A DNA stretch of 64,000 nt from Magicicada septendecula (Eukaryota > Arthropoda > Insecta > Hemiptera > Cicadidae). Made by a program: the position numbers and the translations under genes. A model generated the notes under the pieces. The model searched no databases and was not told the DNA's origin. It was given only the letters and a program-made list of their open reading frames with translations. Location of the stretch: contig CM068368.1 of the NCBI GenBank assembly GCA_034769895.1, positions 689,207,877 through 689,271,876 of the forward strand. Direction: 5' to 3'. How positions within the stretch are numbered: the first letter of the stretch is position 1; every line of letters starts with the position of its first letter. Below, in pieces: positions 38,046 through 49,362 of the stretch.

Positions 38046-38615
38046 TATATATATATATATATGCAACCATATTTTATTTTATACTACACTGTTAAGAAAA
38101 ACACAAAATTTTGGGTTAAAATCGAATAACACAATTTTTGTGTTATATTTCATTAAATTAACACAAAAATTTGTGTTGATTTTAGATTTTTGTGTTAAAT
38201 TTTTAACACAAAAAATTAAAATAAAATAAAACGATAGCCAGCAGCAGATGGTTTTGAGTTTCGCGCAAATGTGTGTTCGTGTAATTTCAAAGATCAATTT
38301 GACATCTCACAAGGCTGGTCTAGGCCATGTATTATTGTTTTTGGACAAGATTGATAATACTATGTTAGTACATATTTTACTTATTTATACTGTTCATCAC
38401 AATTCTGTCATGTTATTATTGTTAGTTGAGGGTAATTACATAATTTACTTGGTCTTATTATTCAAATACAATTTTCAGTTGTTTACAATTGGTTTTCTGA
38501 AGTTAGACAGCTAGTTATTTATAGGCCTAAACTGTAACATCTTATAATTTCTTATTTTGCTCTATTTAAACATTATTTATTAAGTCCTTAAATTTTTAGT
38601 GACCGTCAATCAATG
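38046..38615. other. Unassigned DNA flanking the family A array
   Basis: Begins with (AT)n at the array edge. It includes the palindrome cluster at 38097-38214 and then 400 bases with a TATTATTGTTTTTGG-like composition and no supported gene. This may be host DNA or an older, unrecognised repeat. Confidence 0.4.
38097..38214. repeat. Cluster of AACACAAA/TTTGTGTT palindromes
   Basis: TAACACAATTTTTGTGTTA (38127-38145), TAACACAAAAATTTGTGTTG (38159-38178) and TTTTTGTGTTAAA...TTTTTAACACAAAAA (38187-38214) each fold on themselves, with a further half-site at 38099-38106. Together they form three consecutive hairpins from one 8-base motif. Confidence 0.6.
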
Positions 38616-39098
38616 AATGTTTTAGTGGATGGTTAGTGAGGATCGGTCAATAATACAACTTTTAGTTATTTTGCGTCGACGTTTCGACAATATTTATTGT
38701 CATCTTCAGGACCTGTGTATGAAATACAATAGAAATATCAAACATAACGAAACAATTAAATATTTGGGTGAACGTGTTGGTGATGTGAGTATGTGCGTGC
38801 GTGTGTATGTATCTTTTTTTTATGTGAAGACTTATGATAGTTTGTTTACATCTTCAAATTATCATTAAGAAAGCGAGCAAATTATAGTATGAGAGAACTT
38901 AATGATACATACATACGCACGCACACACTCACATCACCAACACGTTCACCCAAATATTTAATTGTTTCGTTATGTTTGATATTTCTATTGTATTTCATAC
39001 ACAGGTCCTGATGACAATAAATACTGTCGAAATGTCGACGCAAAATAACTAAAAGTTGTATTATTGACCGATCCTCACTAACCATCGACTAAAACATT
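38616..39098. repeat. Inverted repeat with about 195-bp arms
   Basis: Left arm 38616-38813 and right arm 38903-39098 are inverted copies with several differences, separated by about 90 bases. Both arms hold a TGATGA-hairpin-GAAA motif followed by a GTCGAC palindrome (- strand near 38680-38710, + strand near 39008-39042), which resembles the hammerhead-like motif of Penelope-like elements. Matching ORFs in the two arms are a by-product of the palindrome. The right arm abuts the inverted PLE copy, so it may be a relic of another PLE. Confidence 0.7.
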
Positions 39099-39201
39099 AT
39101 TAAAGTCATTGTATTGGTATCCGCGTCACAATTATTATAATTAAACTATAAAGTTTTACCTTAATCCGTCTATGTGATCGCTTAACTTTTCTTCTTTTCT
39201 T

Positions 39202-39234
39202 CTAACGCGTTTCGGATTGTTAATCCATCATCAG
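39202..39234 (-). ncRNA. Hammerhead-like ribozyme motif, inverted PLE copy
   Basis: Same motif as at 41707-41739, on the - strand. Core CTGATGA corresponds to + strand 39228-39234, GAAA to about 39210-39213, and the ACGCGT palindrome follows it. Confidence 0.5.
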
Positions 39235-39415
39235 AGGTTAAAATAATTCGTCGGTTAAGACTTCGTTAAACATTAAAAGTTGCGTAAAAGACATTTAAAA
39301 ATTACACTAAAAGAACATTTAAAAATATAGTCCACAAACACAGCGACGTAACGGATGCGAGTGCGCACTCAATACCGGTCAGCGACGTACTGCACAGTTT
39401 ATTGGAGTTTTCATG

Positions 39416-40906
39416 TTATCTATTGATGTGTTGGGGTATGTATTCTATGGCTATGTTATCTATAATCTTATCGTATAGTGTATGCGATTTAAATGCCAAT
39501 TGTTCGTTTAATATATTATTGGGATTATTTCTGAAGGCTCGGTAAATTTCGAACTCTTCTACCGCATCCATATATCGTCCCTTTCTGCAAATGTGTAAGG
39601 GTTTGCAATTTGTCTCAAAATTTGTATAATTATGATTTAATGTGACGAGATGTTTAGCGTAGTTTGATTTATTTATATTTGAAATGCTCGTGGGTAAGTG
39701 TTCTTTATATCTTTCGAAAAAGGTCCTGCCAGTCTGACCAATGTAATGCATGTTGCAGTCATCACATATCATTTTGTATACACCCGTTCTTTTTTCAATT
39801 GATGTACGTGTGGCATTATTTAGCATTTTACGGATATTGTTGGTTGTTCTAAATGCGATGTGGATGTTATGTTTTTTAAAGGTGTTTCTAATGAGCATTG
39901 AAAAGTTGTTAGTATAATCAATCGCCATATATATTGCGTTCGTCGTGACACGGTGAGGGTTGTTAGTTCTGAGTTTGTGTCTAAGCATCAAACGTTCCAC
40001 TAATGAACTGCGGTAACCGTTCGTAATTGCAATATGTTTAATTATATCTACTTCTTCTTTGTGGTTGGCGGGATCTAAAGGTACGCTGTATAGTCTGTGT
40101 ATCATACTATTGAATGCGGCCATTTTTTGTGAGTGCGGGTGGAAAGAATCAGCATGTATAACACCATCAGTTGTGGTGGGTTTTCTGTATATTCTGTATT
40201 GAAATTTATTATTATGTTTCATAAAAGTTAAGTCCAGAAAATTTATGGCATTGTCTGATTCTATTTCAAGTGTGAATTGTATGTTTTTGGTAATGTTATT
40301 CATGTAATGTAACAACATGTTTGCCTGTCTCGTTGTCCCGTCAAATATTACAAACGTGTCATCCACGTATCTTTTATAAAATGAGATGTTACGTTGCCAT
40401 TTATTGTGTGGGGATAGCAAATATGTATTTTCAAAGTTATTCAGGAAAATGTCAGCCAGCAAACCAGACAAGGGTGAACACATTGCAAGACCCTCCTCTT
40501 GAATAAAAATTGTATCATTGAATGTGAAATAATTCTGTTGTAATACTACGTCCAATAACAGCAACAATTCTGTTATTTTTTGTAGATTTAACGTTCCTGT
40601 TCGTATTAAATTATTTCTTAGAATGTCTAAGGTTGTCTTTACTGGGACACTTGTATATAGGTTGACTATGTCAAAGGAGATTAACTTATGCTGACTATTA
40701 ATGCTGAAGTCTTTAGTTAATTTTATTAGTTCAATGCTATTTTTTATAGCATGATTATTGTCTATAGTTATGTTACTTTTTATTAATTGGACCAATTTCT
40801 TAGATACTTTATAACCTGGGGCTGTTGTGTAATTAACAAGAGGTCTTATCGGTATATTTGGTTTATGGATCTTGGGTAAACCGTTGAACATTGGTGCGTG
40901 TGCTAT
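39416..40906 (-). pseudogene. PLE RT/GIY-YIG, 5'-truncated inverted copy
   Basis: Open frame of about 495 codons starting inside the protein at the IAHAPMFNGLPKIHKP region and running to the normal end (PQHINR, stop 39416). It retains RT motif A (SFDIVNLYTSVP), RYVDD and the GIY-YIG module (GVYKMICDDC...YIGQTGRTFFERYKEH). A Cys replaces the Gly of AMGSPLSG, and the N-terminal third of the protein is absent, so activity is unlikely. After the stop, 39415-39099 holds the 3' part with the ribozyme motif and ends about 10 bases into the next unit's ORF start (ATGACTTTAA), which marks the end of the copied unit. Confidence 0.88.
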
Positions 40907-40921
40907 AGACAATAATCATTG

Positions 40922-41525
40922 CGGTTACCGCAGTTCATTAGTGGAACGTTTGATGCTTAGACACAAACGCAGAACTAACAACCCTCACCGTGTCACGACG
41001 AACGCAATATATATGGCGATTGATTATACTAACAACTTTTCAATGCTCATTAGAAACACCTTTAAAAAACATAACATCCACATCGCATTTAGAACAACCA
41101 ACAATATCCGTAAAATGCTAAATAATGCCACACGTACATCAATTGAAAAAAGAACGGGTGTATACAAAATGATATGTGATGACTGCAACATGCATTACAT
41201 TGGTCAGACTGGCAGGACCTTTTTCGAAAGATATAAAGAACACTTACCCACGAGCATTTCAAATATAAATAAATCAAACTACGCTAAACATCTCGTCACA
41301 TTAAATCATAATTATACAAATTTTGAGACAAATTGCAAACCCTTACACATTTGCAGAAAGGGACGATATATGGATGCGGTAGAAGAGTTCGAAATTTACC
41401 GAGCCTTCAGAAATAATCCCAATAATATATTAAACGAACAATTGGCATTTAAATCGCATACACTATACGATAAGATTATAGATAACATAGCCATAGAATA
41501 CATACCCCAACACATCAATAGATAA
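40922..41525 (+). pseudogene. PLE C-terminal fragment (GIY-YIG part)
   Basis: + strand copy that begins at GYRSSLVERLMLRHK and contains only the linker and the GIY-YIG endonuclease with its CDDC pair, ending at the normal stop (41525). It is the truncated upstream tandem partner of the full unit. Its sequence over this stretch equals the full unit at +2771 with no change I can see. Confidence 0.85.
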
Positions 41526-41706
41526 CATGAAAACTCCAATAAACTGTGCAGTACGTCGCTGACCGGTATTGAGTGCGCACTCGCATCCGCTACGTCGCTG
41601 TGTTTGTGGACTATATTTTTAAATGTTCTTTTAGTGTAATTTTTAAATGTCTTTTACGCAACTTTTAATGTTTAACGAAGTCTTAACCGACGAATTATTT
41701 TAACCT

Positions 41707-41739
41707 CTGATGATGGATTAACAATCCGAAACGCGTTAG
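41707..41739 (+). ncRNA. Hammerhead-like ribozyme motif between PLE units
   Basis: CTGATGA (41707-41713), a stem GGATT/AATCC with loop AAC, GAAA (41728-41731), then the self-complementary ACGCGT followed by T and A. Hammerhead ribozymes have been described in PLEs. A palindromic helix III fits the dimeric form, and flanking CT/AG plus TTTT/AAAA could make helix I with an internal loop. The closing pair of helix II is a T/C mismatch, which is a weak point. Confidence 0.55.
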
Positions 41740-41831
41740 AAGAAAAGAAGAAAAGTTAAGCGATCACATAGACGGATTAAGGTAAAACTTTATAGTTTAA
41801 TTATAATAATTGTGACGCGGATACCAATACA

Positions 41832-44296
41832 ATGACTTTAAAATTGGAAGCTTGTCAAGCGAAAATGGTATACAAATTCATAAACATTAAAAGTAAATTA
41901 TCAAAGACCAACTTACACATCAAGTTTAACAAAAACTGTTTGAGATTGAACGTTATACCTCGTTACTGCACAGTACGCATTAATAATACAACGAAAGCTG
42001 CCACAAAAGTTAAACATATAGCAGAGATGACATGAATAAAAGAAGAAATCAAACAATTATATATTAAAAAGAATAGATTAAACCCAATGTTATATAAAGC
42101 ACATTTAACATTATTAAAAGAGATACACCCAATACTCTTGCCCAACATATTGCAATACATTAATCAGCAAGTTACGAAGTTCATCTTACCGATCGTACAC
42201 AAACATGATAAGAAATTGAATACGTTAAATACAAGACAACACCACGATAATTTCGCTGGATGTAAACATAGATTTTATACTCGAGTCTCTAATTTAACTG
42301 ATATTAAATTCGACGTACAGGAGATGAATTTACTTAATAAAGGTTTCAAATACAACTTACCGGATTTAAATAGGAACCACGCAACTAAAGAATTAATTAC
42401 AACTGAAGCAGCCATAAAAAGTATAACAGATTCACAGACACAAAACGAGTTAAGAGTTACAATCAATAGTAAAATAGACAGACATATACGGACACATAAT
42501 AACAACTGTAAACCATTTTCTAACAATTTAAAAAAGAAATATATAAGTGAAAAGAAAACTGTTATACAAATTAAACATAAACTAAACGAACATAAGGCCA
42601 TAGCCACTAAATCTGACAAGGGCAACACTTGGTTATTCTACCAATAGACATGTACCAACAAAAAGTATACGAATTTATTCATAACAACAACATAAGAGCC
42701 ATAGACTCGGATCCCACAACGAAGTATATAAAATACATCAACCAAACGATTAATAAATGCACACACCTTTTTGACGAAACTACACGCCGCCAGTTAAAAC
42801 CCATAATCGCACACGCACCAATGTTCAACGGTTTACCCAAGATCCATAAACCAAATATACCGATAAGACCTCTTGTTAATTACACAACAGCCCCAGGTTA
42901 TAAAGTATCTAAGAAATTGGTCCAATTAATAAAAAGTAACATAACTATAGACAATAATCATGCTATAAAAAATAGCATTGAACTAATAAAACTAACTAAA
43001 GACTTCAGCATTAATAGTCAGCATAAGTTAATCTCCTTTGACATAGTCAACCTATATACAAGTGTCCCAGTAAAGACAACCTTAGACATTCTAAGAAATA
43101 ATTTAATACGAACAGGAAAGTTAAATCTACAAAAAATAACAGAATTGTTGCTGTTATTGGACGTAGTATTACAACAGAATTATTTCACATTCAATGATAC
43201 AATTTTTATTCAAGAGGAGGGTCTTGCAATGGGTTCACCCTTGTCTGGTTTGCTGGCTGACAATTTCCTGAATAACTTTGAAAATACATATTTGCTATCC
43301 CCACACAATAAATGGCAACGTAACATCTCATTTTATAAAAGATACGTGGATGACACGTTTGTAATATTTGACGGGACAACGAGACAGGCAAACATGTTGT
43401 TACATTACATGAATAACATTACCAAAAACATACAATTCACACTTGAAATAGAATCAGACAATGCCATAAATTTTCTGGACTTAACTTTTATGAAACATAA
43501 TAATAAATTTCAATACAGAATATACAGAAAACCCACCACAACTGATGGTGTTATACATGCTGATTCTTTCCACCCGCACTCACAAAAAATGGCCGCATTC
43601 AATAGTATGATACACAGACTATACAGCGTACCTTTAGATCCCGCCAACCACAAAAAAGAAGTAGATATAATTAAACATATTGCAATTACGAACGGTTACC
43701 GCAGTTCATTAGTGGAACGTTTGATGCTTAGACACAAACGCAGAACTAACAACCCTCACCGTGTCACGACGAACGCAATATATATGGCGATTGATTATAC
43801 TAACAACTTTTCAATGCTCATTAGAAACACCTTTAAAAAACATAACATCCACATCGCATTTAGAACAACCAACAATATCCGTAAAATGCTAAATAATGCC
43901 ACACGTACATCAATTGAAAAAAGAACGGGTGTATACAAAATGATATGTGATGACTGCAACATGCATTACATTGGTCAGACTGGCAGGACCTTTTTCGAAA
44001 GATATAAAGAACACTTACCCACGAGCATTTCAAATATAAATAAATCAAACTACGCTAAACATCTCGTCACATTAAATCATAATTATACAAATTTTGAGAC
44101 AAATTGCAAACCCTTACACATTTGCAGAAAGGGACGATATATGGATGCGGTAGAAGAGTTCGAAATTTACCGAGCCTTCAGAAATAATCCCAATAATATA
44201 TTAAACGAACAATTGGCATTTAAATCGCATACACTATACGATAAGATTATAGATAACATAGCCATAGAATACATACCCCAACACATCAATAGATAA
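41832..44296 (+). pseudogene. PLE full-length ORF (RT + GIY-YIG), two lesions
   Basis: About 821 codons from ATG 41832 to the stop at 44296. The N-terminal part is basic and rich in K and N. A TGA at about 42033-42035 replaces the Trp codon of the next unit (EMTWIKEE), and a one-base loss near 42630 (GNTMVILP) shifts the frame. The distal frame 42629-44296 has RT motif A Asp138, AMGSPLSG at residues 200-207, RYVDD at 238-242 and the nuclease: GVY 434-436, Cys440 and Cys443, YIG 447-449, Arg453. In this family RT and nuclease prime reverse transcription at the target. This copy is not translatable as one protein. Confidence 0.9.
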
Positions 44297-44602
44297 CATG
44301 AAAACTCCAATAAACTGTGCAGTACGTCGCTGACCGGTATTGAGTGCGCACTCGCATCCGCTACGTCGCTGTGTTTGTGGACTATATTTTTAAATGTTCT
44401 TTTAGTGTAATTTTTAAATGTCTTTTACGCAACTTTTAATGTTTAACGAAGTCTTAACCGACGAATTATTTTAACCTCTGATGATGGATTAACAATCCGA
44501 AACGCGTTAGAAGAAAAGAAGAAAAGTTAAGCGATCACATAGACGGATTAAGGTAAAACTTTATAGTTTAATTATAATAATTGTGACGCGGATACCAATA
44601 CA
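44297..44602 (+). repeat. PLE 3' non-coding segment between units
   Basis: 306 bases between the stop of the full unit and the ATG of the next. Repeated at 41526-41831 and, inverted, at about 39110-39415. It contains the hammerhead-like motif at 44478-44510 and part of the upstream control region of the following unit. It acts as the pseudo-LTR of tandem PLE copies. Confidence 0.75.
44478..44510 (+). ncRNA. Hammerhead-like ribozyme motif, second + strand copy
   Basis: Identical to the motif at 41707-41739, 2771 bases downstream. Two copies per tandem unit would allow release of unit-length RNA. Confidence 0.55.
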
Positions 44603-46178
44603 ATGACTTTAAAATTGGAAGCTTGTCAAGCGAAAATGGTATACAAATTCATAAACATTAAAAGTAAATTATCAAAGACCAACTTACACATCAAGTTTAA
44701 CAAAAACTGTTTGAGATTGAACGTTATACCTTGTTACTGCACAGTACGCATTAATAATACAACGAAAGCTGCCACAAAAGTTAAACATATAGCAGAGATG
44801 ACATGGATAAAAGAAGAAATCAAACAATTATATATTAAAAAGAATAGATTAAACCCAATGTTATATAAAGCACATTTAACATTATTAAAAGAGATACACC
44901 CAATACTCTTGCCCAACATATTACAATACATTAATCAGCAAGTTACGAAGTTCATCTTACCGATCGTACACAAACATGATAAGAAATTGAATACGTTAAA
45001 TACAAGACAACACCACGATAATTTCGCTGGATGTAAACATAGATTTTATACTCGAGTCTCTAATTTAACTGATATTAAATTCGACGTACAGGAGATGAAT
45101 TTACTTAATAAAGGTTTCAAATACAACTTACCGGATTTAAATAGGAACCACGCAACTAAAGAATTAATTACAACTGAAGCAGCCATAAAAAGTATAACAG
45201 ATTCACAGACACAAAACGAGTTAAGAGTTACAATCAATAGTAAAATAGACAGACATATACGGACACATAATAACAACTGTATACCATTTTCTAACAATTT
45301 AAAAAAGAAATATATAAGTGAAAAGAAAACTGTTATACAAATTAAACATAAACTAAACGAACATAAGGCCATAGCCACTAAATCTGACAAGGGCAACACT
45401 ATGGTTATTCTACCAATAGACATGTACCAACAAAAAGTATACGAATTTATTCATAACAACAACATAAGAGCCATAGACTCGGATCCCACAACGAAGTATA
45501 TAAAATACATCAACCAAACGATTAATAAATGCACACACCTTTTTGACGAAACTACACGCCGCCAGTTAAAACCCATAATCGCACACGCACCAATGTTCAA
45601 CGGTTTACCCAAGATCCATAAACCAAATATACCGATAAGACCTCTTGTTAATTACACAACAGCCCCAGGTTATAAAGTATCTAAGAAATTGGTCCAATTA
45701 ATAAAAAGTAACATAACTATAGACAATAATCATGCTATAAAAAATAGCATTGAACTAATAAAACTAACTAAAGACTTCAGCATTAATAGTCAGCATAAGT
45801 TAATCTCCTTTGACATAGTCAACCTATATACAAGTGTCCCAGTAAAGACAACCTTAGACATTCTAAGAAATAATTTAATACGAACAGGAAAGTTAAATCT
45901 ACAAAAAATAACAGAATTGTTGCTGTTATTGGACGTAGTATTACAACAGAATTATTTCACATTCAATGATACAATTTTTATTCAAGAGGAGGGTCTTGCA
46001 ATGGGTTCACCCTTGTCTGGTTTGCTGGCTGACATTTTCCTGAATAACTTTGAAAATACATATTTGCTATCCCCACACAATAAATGGCTACGTAACATCT
46101 CATTTTATAAAAGATACGTGGATGACACGTTTGTAATATTTGACGGGACAACGAGACAGGCAAACATGTTGTTACATT
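44603..46178 (+). pseudogene. PLE third unit ORF, cut by family B LTR
   Basis: ATG at 44603 and an open frame of 525 codons with no stop or shift up to the insertion point. It has Trp where the previous unit has TGA and an unshifted GNTMVILP, so it is the best preserved PLE here. It contains RT motif A and RYVDD but loses everything after NMLLH, including the nuclease. The reading frame ends at a TAA (46181-46183) supplied by the inserted LTR. About seven base differences from the previous unit by eye over 1576 bases. Confidence 0.9.
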
Positions 46179-49100
46179 TGTAATCCTCCTTCGAATAACG
46201 TGTGTGTGTTTCGTGGTTACTTCTGCCACCCGTTGGATGCGTCAATTTATAACGTATTATTCTTCTTCGGGGTGTTATCTTAAAAGTTATTATTATGTTT
46301 ATTATTATAATCGAATTTACGTTACGTTTAATTAACTTGAACCAAAATAAATAAAAGAGTGGTTATTGTTTAAATTTAAATTTGTGGTTAAAGTATTAAA
46401 AGTCTCATTAAAACAAAAGTCATCTATGGGTGAAGTGTTCCTTGGAGATAACTCAATGTTGAGAATGGTTGTTTCTACTTGAAGGTGACCAATGTAGTAA
46501 AATATTTTACCATACAACATTCAAGTTACTCACAGTGTTTACAATGGTTTGAATACTCTTGTTTTTAAAGAATTCCCTTGTATTAAACAAAAAATAATAA
46601 AGTTGGTTATTTTTTAAATGTTAGATTATCTTAAATTAAAACATGAAATATGGCAGTTGATTACTTGATAGTAGATCTCGTCTGGTTGAAACTGGTTGTA
46701 GAAACTTCTTCTGATTACAGGTAGTCTGAGTAAGTCAAGTCCTGTAAAGTCTGGACAATATCATAAACAAACATATACTTTTACGTACCTGATTGCGTTT
46801 ACTTGAAGCTCACTAAACTGTCAACTCAGCTTACATTCATCAACTCCCTTTAGTTGCAAGGTTATGTCACCTTGTTTATTAAATTAATGGGCGCCACACA
46901 GATTTATTCAGGGAAAATCCCGTGTAAAACCCGTTCATAAAAATTAATAGATGAAATGAAAATTTAAAATAGTTGAATACCACTTTTTGGCTATGTTATT
47001 CCAATGTGTCAAACACAACAGAAGGTTGTTTAAGTTTAATAAAAGAAACTATTTAATTATTCAGAAAAAATAAAATAAATCAAATCAGGTGATGCTGTTA
47101 ATAATGGGTTTATTTGCACCCTTCTAGTGAATTCAAAAAATACACATAATATAACATATAAAGTTGTACAATGAAAACTTAATTATTATATGCCTCATAC
47201 GGCTGGCTCAGAACATGAGTTATAAATTTGGTTAAGTCAAGATACTATTTATTGTAATATAAAATTATTACAATTATTACTATTAGTATTATTGTTATTA
47301 TTATCGATATTATTATTATTATTATTATTATCTCAGTAGTGAATTCTTTGAGACACGAAAGAAAACAATTATGCCTACACAGTATCCAATGATACAATTG
47401 ATCAAAAAAGTTGAAGTTACTTTGACCAAGTAATTAAAATAAAAAAACGATCTATTGTAAGATCGTGCGTTTCTTTAACGCTTGCTTTTCTAATGACAAT
47501 ATTATTCAATTGAGGACCCTTACCACTAACATATAGCTTACTTACTAATAACAAATTTGAATAAAAAATTGAAACGTGGTGTAATCGTAGATACTGTTTT
47601 TGTGTTTTGCGTCAGTACAGGTTATGGTAGCAAAATACAAGTTATTGCGCTCAGATCAAGAATAATAATGATTGCACTTTTACCTTCGTGGTTTTAATTA
47701 TTTTAATTAAAACCTTTTATCACTTAAGTAATCGGATTATAGAGATTACTTTCTTTCAGCACTAATTCGCACAAGAACAGAAATTCGATCCTCTTCTGAT
47801 AAAAATGGATCGTGAATACTGACAATAAATTCTTTTCTGTTCGTTATTCCCGCACAAAATTAAAATAAACTGCACTTGAACACTGTAGATGATTGATGAT
47901 GCACTTGAAGTAAAGTTTCCCGTTGTTAACTATTGGTTCCAGAGTACAAGGTAACTGACGCTATGTTATAAGATGAAACATGACGGAGACGAGCGTACGT
48001 CTGTTCAGCTCGTTAGATGATAAAGGTCTCCCTCAAAATTCGCCGGTCTGTCTTTTTATACCCACCTGTTGGATTGGGCTTAGGTAAAATTATCATTTTA
48101 TAACTAATTTTCCTATTGGTCCAGACAGGTAAGACGAAAAATGACGTATCACTTTTTGGCGGTTGGTAACGGTTTTCTAACCGTCGAATGTTGAGATGAT
48201 TGACAGGTCGCGTCTGTTGTCATTGTTATTATTATTGGTACAAGATTCCTGATATACATTTATAAAATGATGCTAACAGTTGTCATACACTTAATACCGT
48301 CACGATTGAGTTGATATTATTATCAAATTAAAGATTGTTTTGTTTCCTTTAAATTGATATCACTCGATCTCGGATTATCTTCACCTTAACCGACATTGTT
48401 AGGAAATCAATGTTCGGGTACACTATTCTTACTGTCGTCTGCTCTTTATGAGTCGCCGACTTTACACTTTTTAGTTAACCTTTCTCGTTTCCACATAACA
48501 TTTTATTAAACAAATGTTTATGTGTGGACTCCATTAATACTGTACTGACGTTTTTTTTCACTGAACTTTACTTTTACACCTTAATTCTATACATAGTAAT
48601 AAATGAACCTACTGACTAATGACATTTTGTTTACTGTTAGTTAGTTTTGAACTACTATTTACAAATAAAATCGTGGCTAAACCTATCGTTTTAATATCAT
48701 TTTTCGTTATGTTAATGCATAACCATTGTTCTGGTGCATTTTATTTTGCACTGGTGATAATTATTAATAGTCACTTTATTGACTAGTGTTTGGTCTAAGT
48801 TTGTTAAGTGTAGAATATCGCCTACACTGAAATTTGGCCTTTATAATGCCTATGGGTTCTCAATTTGGTAAATTACAGAGACATCTTATTGGTATAAGAT
48901 TCTCTTATATAGTTAGCTCTCTTTTCTGACAGGTATATTTGATGCAGAAATACATCTTAGTTCCTACAATATAGCCATTGTTAACATTGGTTTTGGCCTT
49001 CATTATCTACTGTTCATAGTCACATTTATTATCAGAAAAATGCTGATTTTGCTTTCACAGTATTTAACTGCTAATTCGTCTGTTTTTTGTTTATAAATGA

Positions 49101-49362
49101 CATTCGGTTTACATTAACTATTTACTGAATTGACAGTTGAATTTAAATCTATTCTGTCCATTAGTTCGTTTTAGTCTCAGTCTAGTTGTAGTGTCAAACA
49201 GCTATTGCGTTACTGTTTCCCATGGCACTTCTGCTTTATTCTTCTCTCTTGGTTTCTTCTTTCTTGTTTATTTTGACTAGTCTATACCTATTTACATGTT
49301 TATTTTGTTTTATGAAATCTAATAACATACACTTAGGTTAGGTGACATCTTGTGATGTTACA
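46179..49362 (-). repeat. Family B left LTR, 3184 bp
   Basis: On the + strand TGTAATCC...TGTTACA; on the element strand it starts TGTAACATCACAAGATGT and ends GGATTACA. The start forms a small hairpin (ACATC/GATGT). It contains an (ATT)n run at about 47280-47330. By eye about six substitutions separate it from the right LTR, roughly 0.2%, so the copies are young. No gene seen inside. Confidence 0.9.
48051..48060 (-). promoter_or_regulatory. Candidate TATA box in family B LTR
   Basis: TATAAAAAGA on the element strand, repeated at 58584-58593 in the other LTR. Downstream, GAGGGAGACC and CAGACGTACGCTCGTCTC lie at core-promoter-like distances. Use as a promoter is inference. Confidence 0.35.

Larger units (their letters stand above)
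39099..46178. mobile_element. Penelope-like element cluster
   Basis: From left to right: an inverted, 5'-truncated copy (39099-40903), a short patch (40904-40921), a + strand 3' fragment (40922-41831), a full-length unit (41832-44602) and a third unit cut at 46178 by family B. Period between + strand units is 2771 bp. A 5'-truncated tandem partner plus an inverted fragment is typical of PLE insertions. The coding sequence is an RT fused to a GIY-YIG nuclease, as in the Penelope/Poseidon group. Confidence 0.92.

Noticed and set aside
38248-38514. 88-codon ORF in the unassigned flank
   Set aside because: Hydrophobic and low complexity, no motif, no partner; length is within chance for AT-rich DNA.
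38629-39085. Two similar short proteins in opposite orientation
   Set aside because: They are the two arms of one inverted repeat; no evidence that either is translated.
47280-47335. (ATT)n run in family B LTR
   Set aside because: Ordinary microsatellite, present in both LTRs; no further meaning claimed.
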